DNA of 37,500 nt from positions 1 through 37,500 of the forward strand of contig WPIO01000007.1 of the NCBI GenBank assembly GCA_009760855.2. The letters are read 5' to 3'. The notes beneath the pieces were generated by a model. It saw nothing but the letters and a program-made list of their open reading frames with translations. It was not told the DNA's origin and did not search any database. This stretch comes from Cristatella mucedo. Taxonomy: Eukaryota > Bryozoa > Phylactolaemata > Cristatellidae. A program made the position numbers and the translations under genes. Numbering within the stretch: the stretch's first letter is position 1; each line of letters opens with the position of its first letter. Below are positions 12,898-25,465 of the stretch, one piece after another.

Positions 12898-13059
12898 CTA
12901 TCAAATGAATAAACTAGGGTATACATGTTTGCTCGATTATTAGTAGTAAGTTCTAGTGAGATAGTCAACAAAGTCATACATCAACCAAGTGGCGTAGTTA
13001 TGTAAACAAACTAGCGTTAGTATATGTTTTTAGTGGGTTAGAGTCGCTACACCTTGACA

Positions 13060-14210
13060 GATAACCACCAAACCTGAGCGTGGCGTCGAACGTGGGGTTT
13101 CGCGGTCAATGGTGGTGACGCTAAAACAGTAAAAAACGTATAATACTTGTCTGTGAGTAGCCGGATCGTGGTAGCGCTGAAGAACGCTCATATCCTATCG
13201 TAGCAAGTCCGTATCCGTAACGTAGACGCGTCTATTTGACAGCCGCGGACGGTTACAGGCATTCAACAGTGGCCATGACGTACACCAACCACTCTGTGGC
13301 CGATAGCTCAAACTAGCTCCAATGGCAATGCCGAGTCTGGAAGCGTAACTGCCTGCCTGTTTCATAGCGCCAGCGTTTACGCAGCCTCAGCCGTAGATTA
13401 AGCATAATCGCATAATCGCGAATAATGATTATCAGCCATAATCTGATTGGCTTAGCTGGCCCCTGTTTCAACAATTCAGGAATACTGAATATCAGTCGTA
13501 ATTGAACTGATTTCGCTCGCCGCCGTTTCAGCTGCATGCAGGATATCGAGCGCTGTCTCGTTACAGTTGGCGTATTTCGGGCCTCAGGTCTCTGCACGTT
13601 TCACGCGTTATGCTCCTACGCAAAGTAGCGAGGTTCGCGCGGTCATAATAACAACGTGCCTGGATAGAGATGAAGTTCTCACTGAGAGATATACACACAA
13701 AAATCTTTTACATTCTACTACGGACGCAGTAAGTTAGCGGCTCGGCCGTGAGGTGGGTGCCCACTGCACTCACGAACGCTTCTCGAAACCAGCTCGCTAT
13801 CACCACGAGCCAGCTAGCGTTCGCCGGAGCCCGTCTCCCAACCGAGACTGCGCCGACGTCTCCCAACCGAGACTGCGCCGACGTCTCCCAACCGAGACTG
13901 CGCCGACCGACACGCCTGCGGGTCGGCCGGCGCCTTGGTGATGGAGGATGAGGTCGCGTCTGTCTGGCTTCGGCGTGTCCGTCCGGTACCGACGAGTTGG
14001 CCGCACTGCAGAGTCGGCGAGGCCGCGTGGCGTCGCGTGCGGCGGACGGGGCGTCGGATTCACGACCGACTAACGCTGCGAAAATTCGTTGCGTGGCGCC
14101 TGGCAACGGAGCCACAACTAGCCGCATCCGCTCTGCCGCTGCAACAGAGCCGAAGAGAGCGGAGGCTCGGCGATCGATGGACCGGCGGGCGGGGAGGGAA
14201 GTGGCTGGCG
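13060..14210. promoter_or_regulatory. CpG-rich region upstream of the ADAM gene
   Basis: Base composition changes sharply here from AT-rich to GC-rich with many CpG dinucleotides, especially 13740-14200. It lies about 1.4 kb upstream of the ADAM start and is separated from it by CT-rich simple sequence. Several overlapping open frames on both strands (for example 13708-14127 on - and 13935-14534 on +) are low-complexity and mutually overlapping, as expected for GC-rich non-coding DNA. I read it as a candidate CpG-island promoter or an upstream non-coding exon region. No core promoter motif is firmly identified. Confidence 0.4.
13833..13907. repeat. 25-bp tandem repeat, three copies, each with an inner hairpin
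   Basis: Three near-identical head-to-tail units of 25 bp start at 13833, 13858 and 13883. Each begins gtctcccaaccgagac, an inverted repeat with GTCTC and GAGAC arms around a 6-base loop. The array lies in the CpG-rich region upstream of the ADAM gene and could be a cluster of protein binding sites. Confidence 0.9.
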
Positions 14211-15430
<1,220 letters not shown>

Positions 15431-15575
15431 CTGCACACACGTTGTTTACGATATCCGTTTCGATGTTTTTTTCTTCAAGGTGTGGGCCGAGAGGGGTGGG
15501 TCCTGAAATTGACCTGCCACGCTACCTACCGGTTACCAATCCTCCCTCGCGATCTGTAATTGCAGACGCAGCGAA

Positions 15576-17040
15576 ATGCGCTCAAGATCGATCGCCGCCA
15601 CGAAGAGCCCACGCCAGCCGGACCCTTGGCTCACCGCCCGCCGCCGCCGCACTCGGATGCACCCATGGAGCTTCTGCCTCGGCTCGGCGCTCGTCTGGCT
15701 GACGCTGAGCTGTGCGAGCTCGCGCAGCTTGAACGAGGCCCGCAGCCGGCCCGAAGCTGCGGCTGCGGAAGCGGCAGCTGCCCAAACAGGGGCGGCGGCG
15801 CCTCGGCAGCGCCTCGGCGGCGCCTCGGCGGCGCGGGCGACAGTGGCGGTGCACGTCGACGCCCGAAACGCAGTCGGCGGGTCGACGGAGGCGGAGCGAC
15901 GACTCATGCCCGCAGCCCGCGTCGACGTCTCGTTCGCCAACGCGAGCTATGCTTTGCTACTTGATCGGCCGACCGTTTTCGCCGCACAGTCCTTCGCTGT
16001 GTGGCGCTCCAGCGCAGGCGACGCGGCGGCGGCGCTGGCGGAGCCCGAGGACGGCATCGAGGCGTGCTACTACGAGGGCAAGGTGAGCGGGCACCCGGCG
16101 TCGAGCGCCAGCGTCTCGCTGTGCGGCGGAGTAAGCGGCGCGTTCAGGATCGGCGCCGACGCCTACGCGCTGGCGGCCGTGCGCGTCGGCGACCGACTGG
16201 AGCACTACGTTTACCTTGACGGCGACCCCGTGCCAGCTCGGATCGGCTGCGGCGCCGTCGCACAGATGGACTCCGGCGGCGGCAGCGGCAGCGGCGGACG
16301 CCCCCACGAGGTTGCCAACGGGCTGCATGCGGTGCTCGTCCGCGACGACTGGCCGCATGACCGGGGGCGCCTCCGCCGCCGCCGCCGCCTGCAGCATCGC
16401 CGCGGCAGCAGGGCAGCCGCGGTGGCGGCGGCGGCCAGAAGGCCCGCCGGGTCTTCGGGTGCTACGAGATTTGTGGAGCTTTACCTCGTACTCGACAGCT
16501 CGTTCTACAGAAAGCATGGCCACGGGTCGCGGGCCAGGGCGTACAACATCGTCAACTACGCCAACTCGCTGCTCCGAAAGGTTGACATCTACCTGGTGCT
16601 GGTCGGACTGGAGATCTGGGAGGGTGGCGACAAAATGACGGTCACGGGCAACTCGACCGAGACTCTGGCCAACTTCCTGCGATACCGAAAGACGGTAATC
16701 AACCCGTCGACGCCCAACGACAACGCCCAGCTGATCACGGGTCGAGCCGACTTCGGACTCGACAGACAGAAGGGGGTCGTCGGCAAGGCATACATCGGTG
16801 GCATGTGCTCGACGTCGTCGTCAGGGGGCGTCAGCCTGGACATCAAGGACAGTTTCGTGGCAGCTGCGACCACCATGGTCCACGAGCTGGGCCACAACTT
16901 GGGCCTGTACCACGATGGACAGGCAGACTCGACACTAGGTCCGGTCTCCCGCGATGGGCAGCCTGCTGCGATCGGTGACGTTGCGTGCAAATGCGACCAG
17001 GAGCGAAGCCACCAGTGCATCATGGGGTCGGCCGCCACCG
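15576..17040 (+). CDS. ADAM metalloprotease, coding exon 1 (signal, prodomain, catalytic domain)
   Basis: First coding exon of a membrane-anchored zinc metalloprotease-disintegrin, which would cleave cell-surface or matrix proteins. Residue numbers count from the Met at 15576. A second Met at residue 28 (15657) directly precedes the hydrophobic stretch WSFCLGSALVWLTL and may be the true start; the first has the better Kozak purine. The prodomain spans about 50-280 and contains CYYEGKVSGHP and a CGA (Cys225) that may act as cysteine switch. A basic run at 263-280 fits furin-type processing. The reprolysin (M12B) domain starts near 297 and has the full zinc motif HELGHNLGLYHD (436-447) and the Met-turn CIM (481-483), so it should be active. 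A stretch of about 23 residues between HD and CKC appears longer than usual. The exon ends at donor g|gtaagc (GT at 17041), phase 1. Coding GC is very high, with Ala and Gly runs. Confidence 0.93.
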
Positions 17041-17088
17041 GTAAGCAATTTGGAGCATCAGCTGGTTAATCGGTGCAGGAGGCTACCG

Positions 17089-17112
17089 AGAGAGAGAGAG
17101 AAAAAGAGAGAG

Positions 17113-17171
<59 letters not shown>

Positions 17172-17310
17172 CATGGAGAAAGGCAGAGAGAGACAGGGAG
17201 ACAGAGAGACTGAGATGGAGAAAGAAAGAGAGACAGAGACAGAGATGGAGAAAGAAAAAGAGAGAGAGACAGACAGAGACAGAGACAGACAGAGAGACAG
17301 TAAAATACAC
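17089..17310. repeat. (GA)n / GAGACAGA tract in intron 1
   Basis: Purine-only tract beginning about 50 bp after the exon 1 donor: pure (GA)n at 17117-17164, then interrupted GAGACAGA and GATGGAGAAAG units. In the ADAM pre-mRNA it is complementary to the CU-rich tract at the end of intron 2. Confidence 0.95.
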
Positions 17311-17536
17311 CTATCCAGAGCAGGCCAGCAGTCATCCTTCACCAGCCAGATTGCCCTGAGATTACAGACACTGACTTGTGTGGCATTATTCACAGACAAT
17401 GGTGCACTTCACCGACCCTCTGGACTGGTGACTCATTTCAGGACGCCCTCCACCTTCTAATCTAGCCTTATGTATGGCAAGGCACTTTAGATCGTTCATG
17501 TATGACTAGTGTCAGTTGTTCACTGAACATTATACC

Positions 17537-17800
17537 GCCAGCAGGGTAATAATAATAATAATAATAATAATGACCATAATAATATAGTTGTATTGCACTC
17601 TCAGAGAACTTATCTCTTTCTTGGCTTTTTACATTTGCTGCAAAGGAAGCATGATTTGACCCAGGGACCTGGATGCAAACAGTTGACACTACAAGTAGGT
17701 CTCCATATGTCCCAAATTTTTAAAATGTGGCCGGCGGCCAGTGTGCAAATTGCATGTGCAAACAAGCAGAAGCGATAAGCCAAAGTAGGGACGAAGCTGT
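17537..17800 (-). mobile_element. L2-family 3' UTR fragment
   Basis: On the - strand the 3' UTR of the local L2 family is visible: cagcaaatgtaaaaagccaa, then agaaagagataagttctctg and gtgcaatacaac, followed by an ATT tail that appears as (aat)n at 17549-17571. Only non-coding sequence remains. The upstream part is shared with the inverted relic at about 4760-4930. Confidence 0.7.
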
Positions 17801-18616
17801 CGAATAAGTGAAGCAACATTGGAGTTGCAGTAAAGGACGGCAGAAAAGGATGCTGTATAGCATTGGCTGCACGTACTCTATCGGCGTAGCAAAACAAGAG
17901 CCTTTGCTGCACCAGCATCTGTCGCCCTTCTATCGTCAAGCCTAAGAAAGGTGCAGCTAATGTACTGTCTTGCCAGGACTTGGAGGGTGATGTGACGAGG
18001 CTGGCACTGGCTGCAGCCGTTCGGCTAAAAATGAAATGCAATGCAGTGACAAGTCCAAATATCAGTATAGAAGGAAACCACGTGGCCACCGAGTCCTGGG
18101 CGAATCCACAGATCCTTGGCCTCAAAGCTTTGCCCGATGAACAGTGCCAGCTAGATGGTCTTTTGCCAATGACATATAGAGCCAAGTTTCACTTGCACAA
18201 ATGAAGGATTGGTGTGCAACTACCACCTTGCTTGCTTATTGAGCTTCAGTCCAATAAGCTGTTTTTCGTTCGGACCGTCTGATGATGATGGCCATGATGA
18301 TCACGCCACGTGCGATCGAAAGGACCAGTTTTCGTCGAAAACAGAATACCAGGCCCGCATGCCGGCCTCTCGCGGACATCGCCTCCTTCGGCAGTGAGCT
18401 AGCTCGGTAGTTTGCTGTCTGAGGTGCTTCTGATTATTTTCAAGATCTTCTTGCGAAGGCTTAAGCTACTACCAGTTCGCTACGCCCGCTGCAGGTGTCC
18501 CTCTGTGCTCTGGGCAATTCTTTGCACAGGCCGTCACGACGGCTGCCTGCGCCTCACCGAGCAGCACCCTTCAGCACGCAGCAGCAGCAGCGCCTGGTCG
18601 TACGCCCGTGTTGTAG

Positions 18617-18766
18617 ACGTTCAGCCTACCGAGTGGTCCGAGTGCTCCAGAAACGAGATCCGCCGATGGCTGACGTCGGCCGGAAAGGGGCTGTGCCTGG
18701 CCGACGTCCCGAAGTTGAAAACCGCTTGGGGAGCATCCTACTGTGGCAACTACTTGGTTGAGGGAG
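18617..18766 (+). CDS. ADAM metalloprotease, coding exon 2 (end of protease domain, start of disintegrin)
   Basis: Exon of 150 nt bounded by acceptor ttgtag and donor gag|gtcagt. It encodes residues 489-538 (VQPTEWSECS...YCGNYLVEG) plus one base of codon 539. It supplies exactly what is missing between exons 1 and 3: the WSxCS segment and CL pair that close the catalytic domain, and the CGNxxVEG start of the disintegrin domain. Joining gives EG-D-EQCDCG across the next junction, as expected for ADAMs. The exon is symmetric (phase 1 to phase 1), so skipping it would keep the frame but remove the domain boundary. The polypyrimidine tract before the acceptor is weak, which is compatible with regulated use. 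An inverted decayed copy lies at 3750-3872. Confidence 0.85.
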
Positions 18767-19966
18767 GTCAGTATAGTGCAGCTGCTGCTTTGGACCAATG
18801 CACTGCAAATGGCCAGCTTTGTTCTCGGCTTGCGTCTTTTCCCCTGGCCTTTGCCTGTTGATGTGGTCGATGGGTTACAGAGTCGAGGGGGGGATTGCCG
18901 TGTTGTAGCATCCCTTCATCCCGGATGGCATGCCCCAAAAAATGAGCCATGCTGCCGGCTATTGGTTGGCTCGGACAGGGTCGGCCAATCTAGCAAAAAA
19001 TAATGTAGGTTCCGCCTAACGAATCGTCAGCTGCGTGCCTGATGCGGTGAAGCAAAAGTACATGCAATTCTTATGTCTAGAGCTCTTAGAGGACCCAATT
19101 TCGATCCTGGCGTTTTACATGTGCGGCAGGGCTCGAGCCCCATGAAGGGGTCAAAGGCAAGACACCTGACAGGCCGATCAAACTAGGACAAGAGAGTAAC
19201 ATGACCGGCCTCAAGTACCTCGCTGTAGCTGTCATGCTGAAACAGCTCAGCCTGACATTCTGCCCCCTTGAATCATCTCTGCACGGGGATCAGGCCTCGT
19301 GCCACAGCTCGCACCTGCGAAACCGATCGGGCCTTCCTGGGTCTGCTCAGTGACTCCCGCCGGCATTAAGGATCGCTGCATAGACCGACCGACCTGCAAA
19401 ATTGGCTAGCAGAGCCACAGCTGCCATGCTCTGTGCCCTGCAAGCCATAAAGCTCAGGGAGCACTCAGCTCATATTTCGCATGCATCACCTGTGACTATG
19501 TATGCACCGACGTCAGCCATATTAGATAGAGTAGTTTTGACGTATAGGCTCCGAGTCCTGCCTGGCAGTCCTTAGTCGTGTCAAGGTCCCTTTCCCTCTT
19601 CTTTCTAGCCTTGTTTGCTCAAGGTTTGTCCCCCCCCCTGCGAGCAGCTGTAAGTGGAGGAATCTGAACGGTTCATGTCTCCTCTCATGCCACACTTACT
19701 CTGCTTGCTTGGTATGTAAGTAGCCCTCTGCATCCAATGGTTTACCAGGAATCCGAAAAAGGCGATGAGAAATCGAAGGAAATTTGCAGTGCTCATCAGT
19801 TTAGAGTGACTGCCCAATGCCCGACTCCCTTCGAAGTGTCACTTAGAGCTATCTGCCAAGCCAGCCACTGATGTTATGCATCGCCTGGTGCCTGCAAAGC
19901 GCTGCGCGAATGCCATCTCTGGCTCGAAGTGATCCATTGCCAGAACTGGCAGCATGGTCCCGCCCG

Positions 19967-19994
19967 TGACGTCACCAGTCTCGATGTGACGTCG
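19967..19994. promoter_or_regulatory. Pair of CRE-like sites
   Basis: A perfect palindromic TGACGTCA at 19967-19974 is followed 20 bp later by TGACGTCG at 19987-19994. TGACGTCA is the classical CREB/ATF site. The pair sits in a locally CpG-containing stretch of intron 2, so an intronic enhancer or internal promoter is possible. Sites of this length also arise by chance. Confidence 0.35.
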
Positions 19995-20424
19995 CACGTT
20001 CGAGCGACAGTTCGGGCGACCATTAAGGTGATTGAGCGGGTTCGAGCAAGAACGACTGGCGCAGTGCTATGGCCGTGAGCTTTTAGACAAGCAGAGCAGG
20101 CCGAGAGCCTGAGCCAACCATTTGCATCGTCATCAAGTCAGCCGATCACTGAGCAGCAATATGGTGGTGGGTGGGATAAGGAGTGGTGTGGAGTGAGATG
20201 AGGGTGTGTTCCAGACCTACTCGTGCCTGTGTCACATCCGATTAATCAGGGGAGCTGCTGGCAGATGCCCGACCAGCCCAGCCATCGCCGAATGCAGCCT
20301 TGACACGTGGCAGAGGCCGTCACCGCTCTCGGGCCGCTGTCAGTCAGACTGAGTAACGTGGCTGCAGGCCTGGGTTAGTTACAGCTAGTTTCAGCCAGCG
20401 CTGGCCTGCATGCTTTGACTCATG

Positions 20425-20540
20425 CAGGGAAAGGTGTTTGCCTTTAACGACCAAGGTCGTAGACTCTTGCAAGTCGGCATGTGCTGAGCGCCTCGATAGA
20501 GATTACGTCTTCTTAGGGTGCAATACAATTAGATATGTAT
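20425..20540 (+). mobile_element. Degraded tRNA-derived SINE with L2-like tail
   Basis: A head with aaaggtgtttgcc (A-box-like) and aggtcgtagactcttgc (decayed B-box) is followed by the family tail cgatagagattacgtcttct and agggtgcaatacaattag. The same head-tail order appears at 35969-36103. Confidence 0.55.
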
Positions 20541-21118
20541 GTTATGCGTAGTTGCTGCAGAATCAGCACAACTCGGCCTGTATCTCCTCTGTAGCCACAC
20601 TGCTGCCTAGGCCACCGGCTCAGAGCTTCTCCAGGTTGCTAGCGGTCTGGTCGTGCGTCGTCACACTGGCAATCGACAGCCTTTGCGCGTGCTTCCGGTA
20701 TCATCAGCTGCCGAAGCTGCCAGCTTCGGTGCAGTTCGGTTTGGGCGTGTGTGTAGGTGAGGGATTTTTGGCTCCCCCCCCCCCGGTTTTTCTGCAAGCC
20801 TGGTGCACAAGTTCGTCAGTCGCGCACTCCGCTATCCGGTATACTGGCAGCCGACATTCTGACGTTGGCTGCTGGCGTCCTGCTCCAGCTTCTTTGCCAG
20901 ACGTCCTCTACTGACCGCCATTGCTTGGCTCGGGCGCCGACTGCCCGACTGCAGACCCGAGCCGTCTGGCCGTCTGGCCGTCTGTCCACCACCTAGTCGC
21001 CTGCCTGTTCGCACCTGTAACAGCTGAAGCAGCGGGCTCACCGAACGCACGGTTAATGGGTGGCCAACTGTTCCATCCATGGATTAGCTAGTTTGGAAGC
21101 TACCCACATGACCGACCA

Positions 21119-21138
21119 CACGGTGACGCATCACCGTG
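21119..21138. repeat. Perfect short hairpin upstream of the CTG array
   Basis: CACGGTGA and TCACCGTG arms of 8 bp surround a 4-base loop (cgca). It ends 15 bp before the start of the CTG array. Confidence 0.8.
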
Positions 21139-21146
21139 AGGCGACC

Positions 21147-21151
21147 ACTGC

Positions 21152-21240
<89 letters not shown>

Positions 21241-21249
21241 AGTGCAGTG
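21147..21249 (+). repeat. (CTG)29 array closed by perfect 10-bp inverted arms
   Basis: About 29 uninterrupted CTG triplets (21153-21240) lie on the sense strand of ADAM intron 2. The array is bordered by CACTGCACTG on the left and CAGTGCAGTG on the right, exact reverse complements, so the repeat plus its borders can fold as one long hairpin. Poly-Leu, poly-Cys, poly-Gln or poly-Ala open frames across it are repeat artefacts. Its length is in a range where triplet repeats tend to be unstable. Confidence 0.95.
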
Positions 21250-21800
21250 CCCACGCCATGTCTGCACAATAGCGGTGGACTCATCTTGCTGCCACCGCTT
21301 ATATCGGCTTCGCCCCGGCACCTCTCTTGCTGCTGCTGCCTCTGGGCGGGCAGGCCCACTGCACGGCAGCATTGCCTGCTCGGTCAGTCTCTCCCCACGG
21401 ACCGTTGACGTAGTGGGTGAGGTCTGCTGGGATGCAGCAACTCGGCAGCACCGAGTCTGTCTGCGGATCGATCGTTTTGCCTTGATAATGCTGGCTCGTC
21501 TGCCCTCAATGACTGCTTGGCTGCTCGCCAGGCCGCTACGCCATAGTAGTGCTGCAGCTGCCTCGGTCAAGGTCGCCATCAGTGTTCACCGAAGGGTTGT
21601 GATGAAGCCGAGTGTGCAGCTGTAAATGGGCTGAATTCTCTACCCAAATGTGATTGCCAACCGAGTTAGAGACCTCACACTCCTCCAATCATGCTAAGCG
21701 AGGAGCTGCTAAATGTGTAAGCAGTGTCGTGATGGGCCGTACTCTTAAAATGCGAACGCTTCTTAAAATACACATGCGAGTGCTTTGGCATGTGGTATGA

Positions 21801-21802
<2 letters not shown>

Positions 21803-21851
<49 letters not shown>

Positions 21852-21866
21852 CGCGTGCGCGCGCTC
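21803..21866. repeat. (GT)n-(GC)n alternating purine-pyrimidine tract
   Basis: About 20 GT units run directly into GCGCGCGCGCGCGTGCGCGCGC. This is uninterrupted alternating purine-pyrimidine sequence of the kind that forms left-handed Z-DNA. Confidence 0.95.
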
Positions 21867-22227
21867 ACGCAGTTTAACATGAGCAAACACGTGTGTTTGA
21901 GTATGCGTGTATGTGTGAAGGTGTATATATGCATGTATGTTTGCACTCACGTGTGTATTAGCGTGCTCGTGAATATGTGCTCGATTTGTGCAGAAGCCAA
22001 GTGGAGTGGCTAGAGAACTTCTTCACAATCATCAGAGCTAATAATTATACTAAAATATGTATGCAGCTACCTATGTGAAATAAATCTTTTTCTAGGCATA
22101 CATATGCTGGAAAGGCATCATGTCAGTTGATTGGTGGCAGCATGCACAATTTCAGCACTAAGTATAAGCACACAAAGACAAATGCACATGGGAAGAGAGA
22201 CTGCTGTCCCGAATAAGATAATCATGA

Positions 22228-22300
22228 CTTAGCCCAAGAGGTAAGGTGCTTGCTGTTCACAACGCAGGTCGTGGGTTCGAGTCCTGCAGTGGTCGATCCC
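22228..22300 (+). mobile_element. tRNA-derived SINE head (or tRNA pseudogene)
   Basis: It has an A-box (tagcccaagaggtaagg) and a perfect B-box (ggttcgagtcc at 22275-22285) at tRNA spacing, so it resembles an RNA polymerase III promoter. The anticodon stem does not pair well and no clean acceptor stem closes it, so I call it a SINE head, not a working tRNA. Confidence 0.6.
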
Positions 22301-22359
22301 TTACGGTTCACTGCAAGCGGTCGTGATTATTATGAGATTTGTGTGATGATAAGCGATGG

Positions 22360-22850
22360 TGATTATTATATCAGGAGCAAGACAATTGATGTTGACTTCA
22401 GATGGTAGTGAGTTTCAGGCTCTTGGAGTGTGCAAACTGCACGGTCTCTAAAAGATTTGAGGTTGAATAGAAGCACGGCTAAACATCAGACGAGCGAGTG
22501 CCTCGATGCGAATCTGGTTAAGGTAGTATTTCCTTTAAGTTCGAACTTGATTCAGAAAAAACGGGTGGTACGATGCCTAGCCTGGTGGGCAGTAGGTCTG
22601 ATAAGTATGCTGGATCAACAGAGTGAGAGAACCCCATATTGAGTGACAGACCCTTGAAGTCGAAGCGCTATTAGGAACCAGTGCATGTTGGTGAGAAGTG
22701 GTGTGTTGTGGCGGTCGCAATAGCTGTGGAGTTTTGCACCAAGTGTAAGCATCTTGCTGCTCAGGCAGAAAGACCTGCGAGTAGTAAGCCGAATGTTTGC
22801 AGTGCTACATGCTGAAAGTAGGCAGACTTGACTGCGCTGCATTCTCTTAG
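22360..22850 (-). mobile_element. LINE reverse-transcriptase C-terminal scrap (L2/CR1-like)
   Basis: Read on the - strand through stops and frame changes, it shows the order typical of the L2/CR1 C-terminus: RHNTPLLTNMHWFLIALRLQ (about 22660-22720), AYLSDLLPT (about 22585-22610) and a decayed NSLP segment near 22400. It is too broken to be active. Confidence 0.5.
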
Positions 22851-22877
22851 GATGCTATAAAAACGACCGATTTGTAT

Positions 22878-22912
22878 TATTATTTTTAGTATTATTATTA
22901 TTATTATTATTA
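22878..22912. repeat. (ATT)n microsatellite
   Basis: Run of ATT/TTA triplets, possibly the tail of an unrecognised L2-family insertion. Confidence 0.85.
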
Positions 22913-22977
22913 GGTGTTGTAGCACTGGGTAAGAGTGTGGACAGCACTCTCGGTCAGACATTCATTCTGCATCATGA

Positions 22978-23020
22978 AGAGAGGGAGAGAGAGAGAGAGA
23001 AGAGAGGGAGAGAGAGACAG
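22978..23020. repeat. Short GA-rich tract
   Basis: Interrupted GA repeats within intron 2, in the same orientation as the tract in intron 1 and complementary to the CT block at the end of intron 2. Confidence 0.85.
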
Positions 23021-23311
23021 GAAATTCTGCATTGCAGTGCCCTGCTTGACAAAGCACCCACGCGTCCTGCCCAAATGGGCAAATAACTTATTCTCTGTAA
23101 ACCATGGGCTGCCCCAGAAGCTTAGCAGCTCAGCACTGCTGGTCGATGGCTCCACTGCTGGGCCATCGAGGGTGCAGCACTCTAATTAGGTAATTGCAGG
23201 TGAGCCCATCTGGCAGTCGGCAAAGATAGGCCTGCACAAGATTCAGGTGCTCAGGACCTCCACTGCAGCCAGCTGTTGCTGCTGCTGCTGTCCATGCCGA
23301 GCGGCCTTCTC

Positions 23312-23384
23312 CCCAGATCATGCCCAGATCATGCCCAGGCAGGCTCAAGCCTGCTCAAGAGAGTCTCGGTGAGAGACTCTCTTG
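23312..23384. repeat. 11-bp direct repeat followed by two adjacent perfect hairpins
   Basis: cccagatcatg occurs twice in tandem (23313-23334). It is followed by GCAGGC-tcaa-GCCTGC (23339-23354) and directly by a stronger hairpin with 12-bp perfect arms, CAAGAGAGTCTC and GAGACTCTCTTG, around ggtga (23356-23384). The function is unknown. Confidence 0.75.
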
Positions 23385-24394
23385 TCAGCTTGCTGATGCC
23401 GGCAGTGTTGTGCTCTGGAGCCGACCTAGAGCGGCTGCTACAAGCCGAGACTTGAACCCAGATTGAAGCTAAAGGGTAGCCAGCCTTACCTTGTACCCCG
23501 GAGCTCAGCCAGCTGTAAAAGCGTTGTGGGGGAACACACATTGTGGGGAGTGCAGCTTTCTTGTGCCAGGGTCGACCTGGGGTCGGCAGGGTGAGTGGGG
23601 AGGGTGAGTGAGCAGGGTGAGTGGGACCTACTATTCCTTTGTTACACCAAAAGATATGCTAGTAAGGATTTATGAATTCACTTAGCAGCTCCCCTGATTA
23701 CAGAAAAGCTTATGTGACTGCCAAACGCATTAGGTTTTGCCTGTAGGGAATGGAACATGCAAGATGCATGCACTTAACAGGCAATGCTTTATTGCCCACT
23801 GCAAGCCCAGTGTTCATCAAGCTTTTTTTGCCACGACATTAATGAGGCTATTGAATCAGCTGACCTGTACTGTTATGTGCCTGCTGCAATCACTCAGGCC
23901 AATACATGCTACTAGTGAATGCACGATCGGGGTTGCCTGTAACAGTTCCTACAGAGGTATTATCTTGAAGGGCTGGTTGCTCACCCTCCGGGCTTAATTC
24001 ACTTCTTGGCTAGGGACTAGCAGTGGTGCAGAGCCCAAAATCTGTTCTGCACAATCATTCTGACTTGCCTACTCTTTGTCAGCCCGTGTTCTCCCTCTCC
24101 CCCTCTCTCTTTCTCTCTCCACTTTTCACTCCCTATCTCCGCTTGTCCCCTAACCAACCTCCACCTGTACCCTGCCTGTTTCCTTGAGTTTCAATTTGTG
24201 TGTTGTAGAGGGTATCTCTCTTAGACTACGTACCCGTGTGTCACCTCCATCTGTCCACATGCACTTACCACTCTTACTACCATTAGCATCCCTACCTCCG
24301 TATTTGTGTTTATGTAGTCTCAACCTTCCTTCTCACTTCCTCTACCCGTTTCATATTCTAGTTGGCAACAGCTAATCATTCACAGTTGATTCTC

Positions 24395-25350
<956 letters not shown>

Positions 25351-25465
25351 CTCTCTCTCACTATATTTGTTTCTTGCTGCATTGTATTTACATGTATGCT
25401 TGACATTTCTACCTGCATGCAGTGTTTAGTAAGCTAAGCTAATTTTTTTCGAAATTCCGACGTAG

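Larger units (their letters stand above)
17041..18616 (+). other. ADAM intron 1 (1576 bp)
   Basis: The donor is gtaagc at 17041 and the acceptor is ttgtag ending at 18616. Both exon phases agree (1/1). It holds a GA tract (17089-17310), an L2 3' tail on the - strand (17537-17800) and about 1 kb that is also present inverted at 3750-4940. An open frame of 191 codons on the - strand (17610-18185) runs through the LINE tail and is not supported as a gene. Confidence 0.8.

Noticed and set aside
13313-14127. Candidate proteins on the - strand in the CpG-rich region
   Set aside because: Low-complexity, overlapping frames containing the 25-bp repeat in several frames; no domain or splice support.
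15533-17038. Several long open frames on the - strand and other + frames across ADAM exon 1
   Set aside because: Shadows of a GC-rich coding exon; only the 15576-17040 frame carries protein-family motifs.
17610-18185. 191-codon - strand open frame in intron 1
   Set aside because: It runs through an L2 3' tail and intron sequence shared with the decayed copy at 3.7-4.9 kb, where the frame is not kept.
21084-21579. Poly-Gln, poly-Ala, poly-Leu and poly-Cys frames over the CTG array
   Set aside because: All six frames are open through a pure triplet repeat; the array lies in an intron of a well-supported gene.
22228-22300. Functional tRNA gene
   Set aside because: The A and B boxes are good but the stems do not pair into a cloverleaf; it is better explained as a SINE head.
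20241-23699. 17-bp inverted match (20244-20260 against about 23683-23699)
   Set aside because: Real but isolated and short; likely fragments of an unrecognised dispersed repeat, without further structure.
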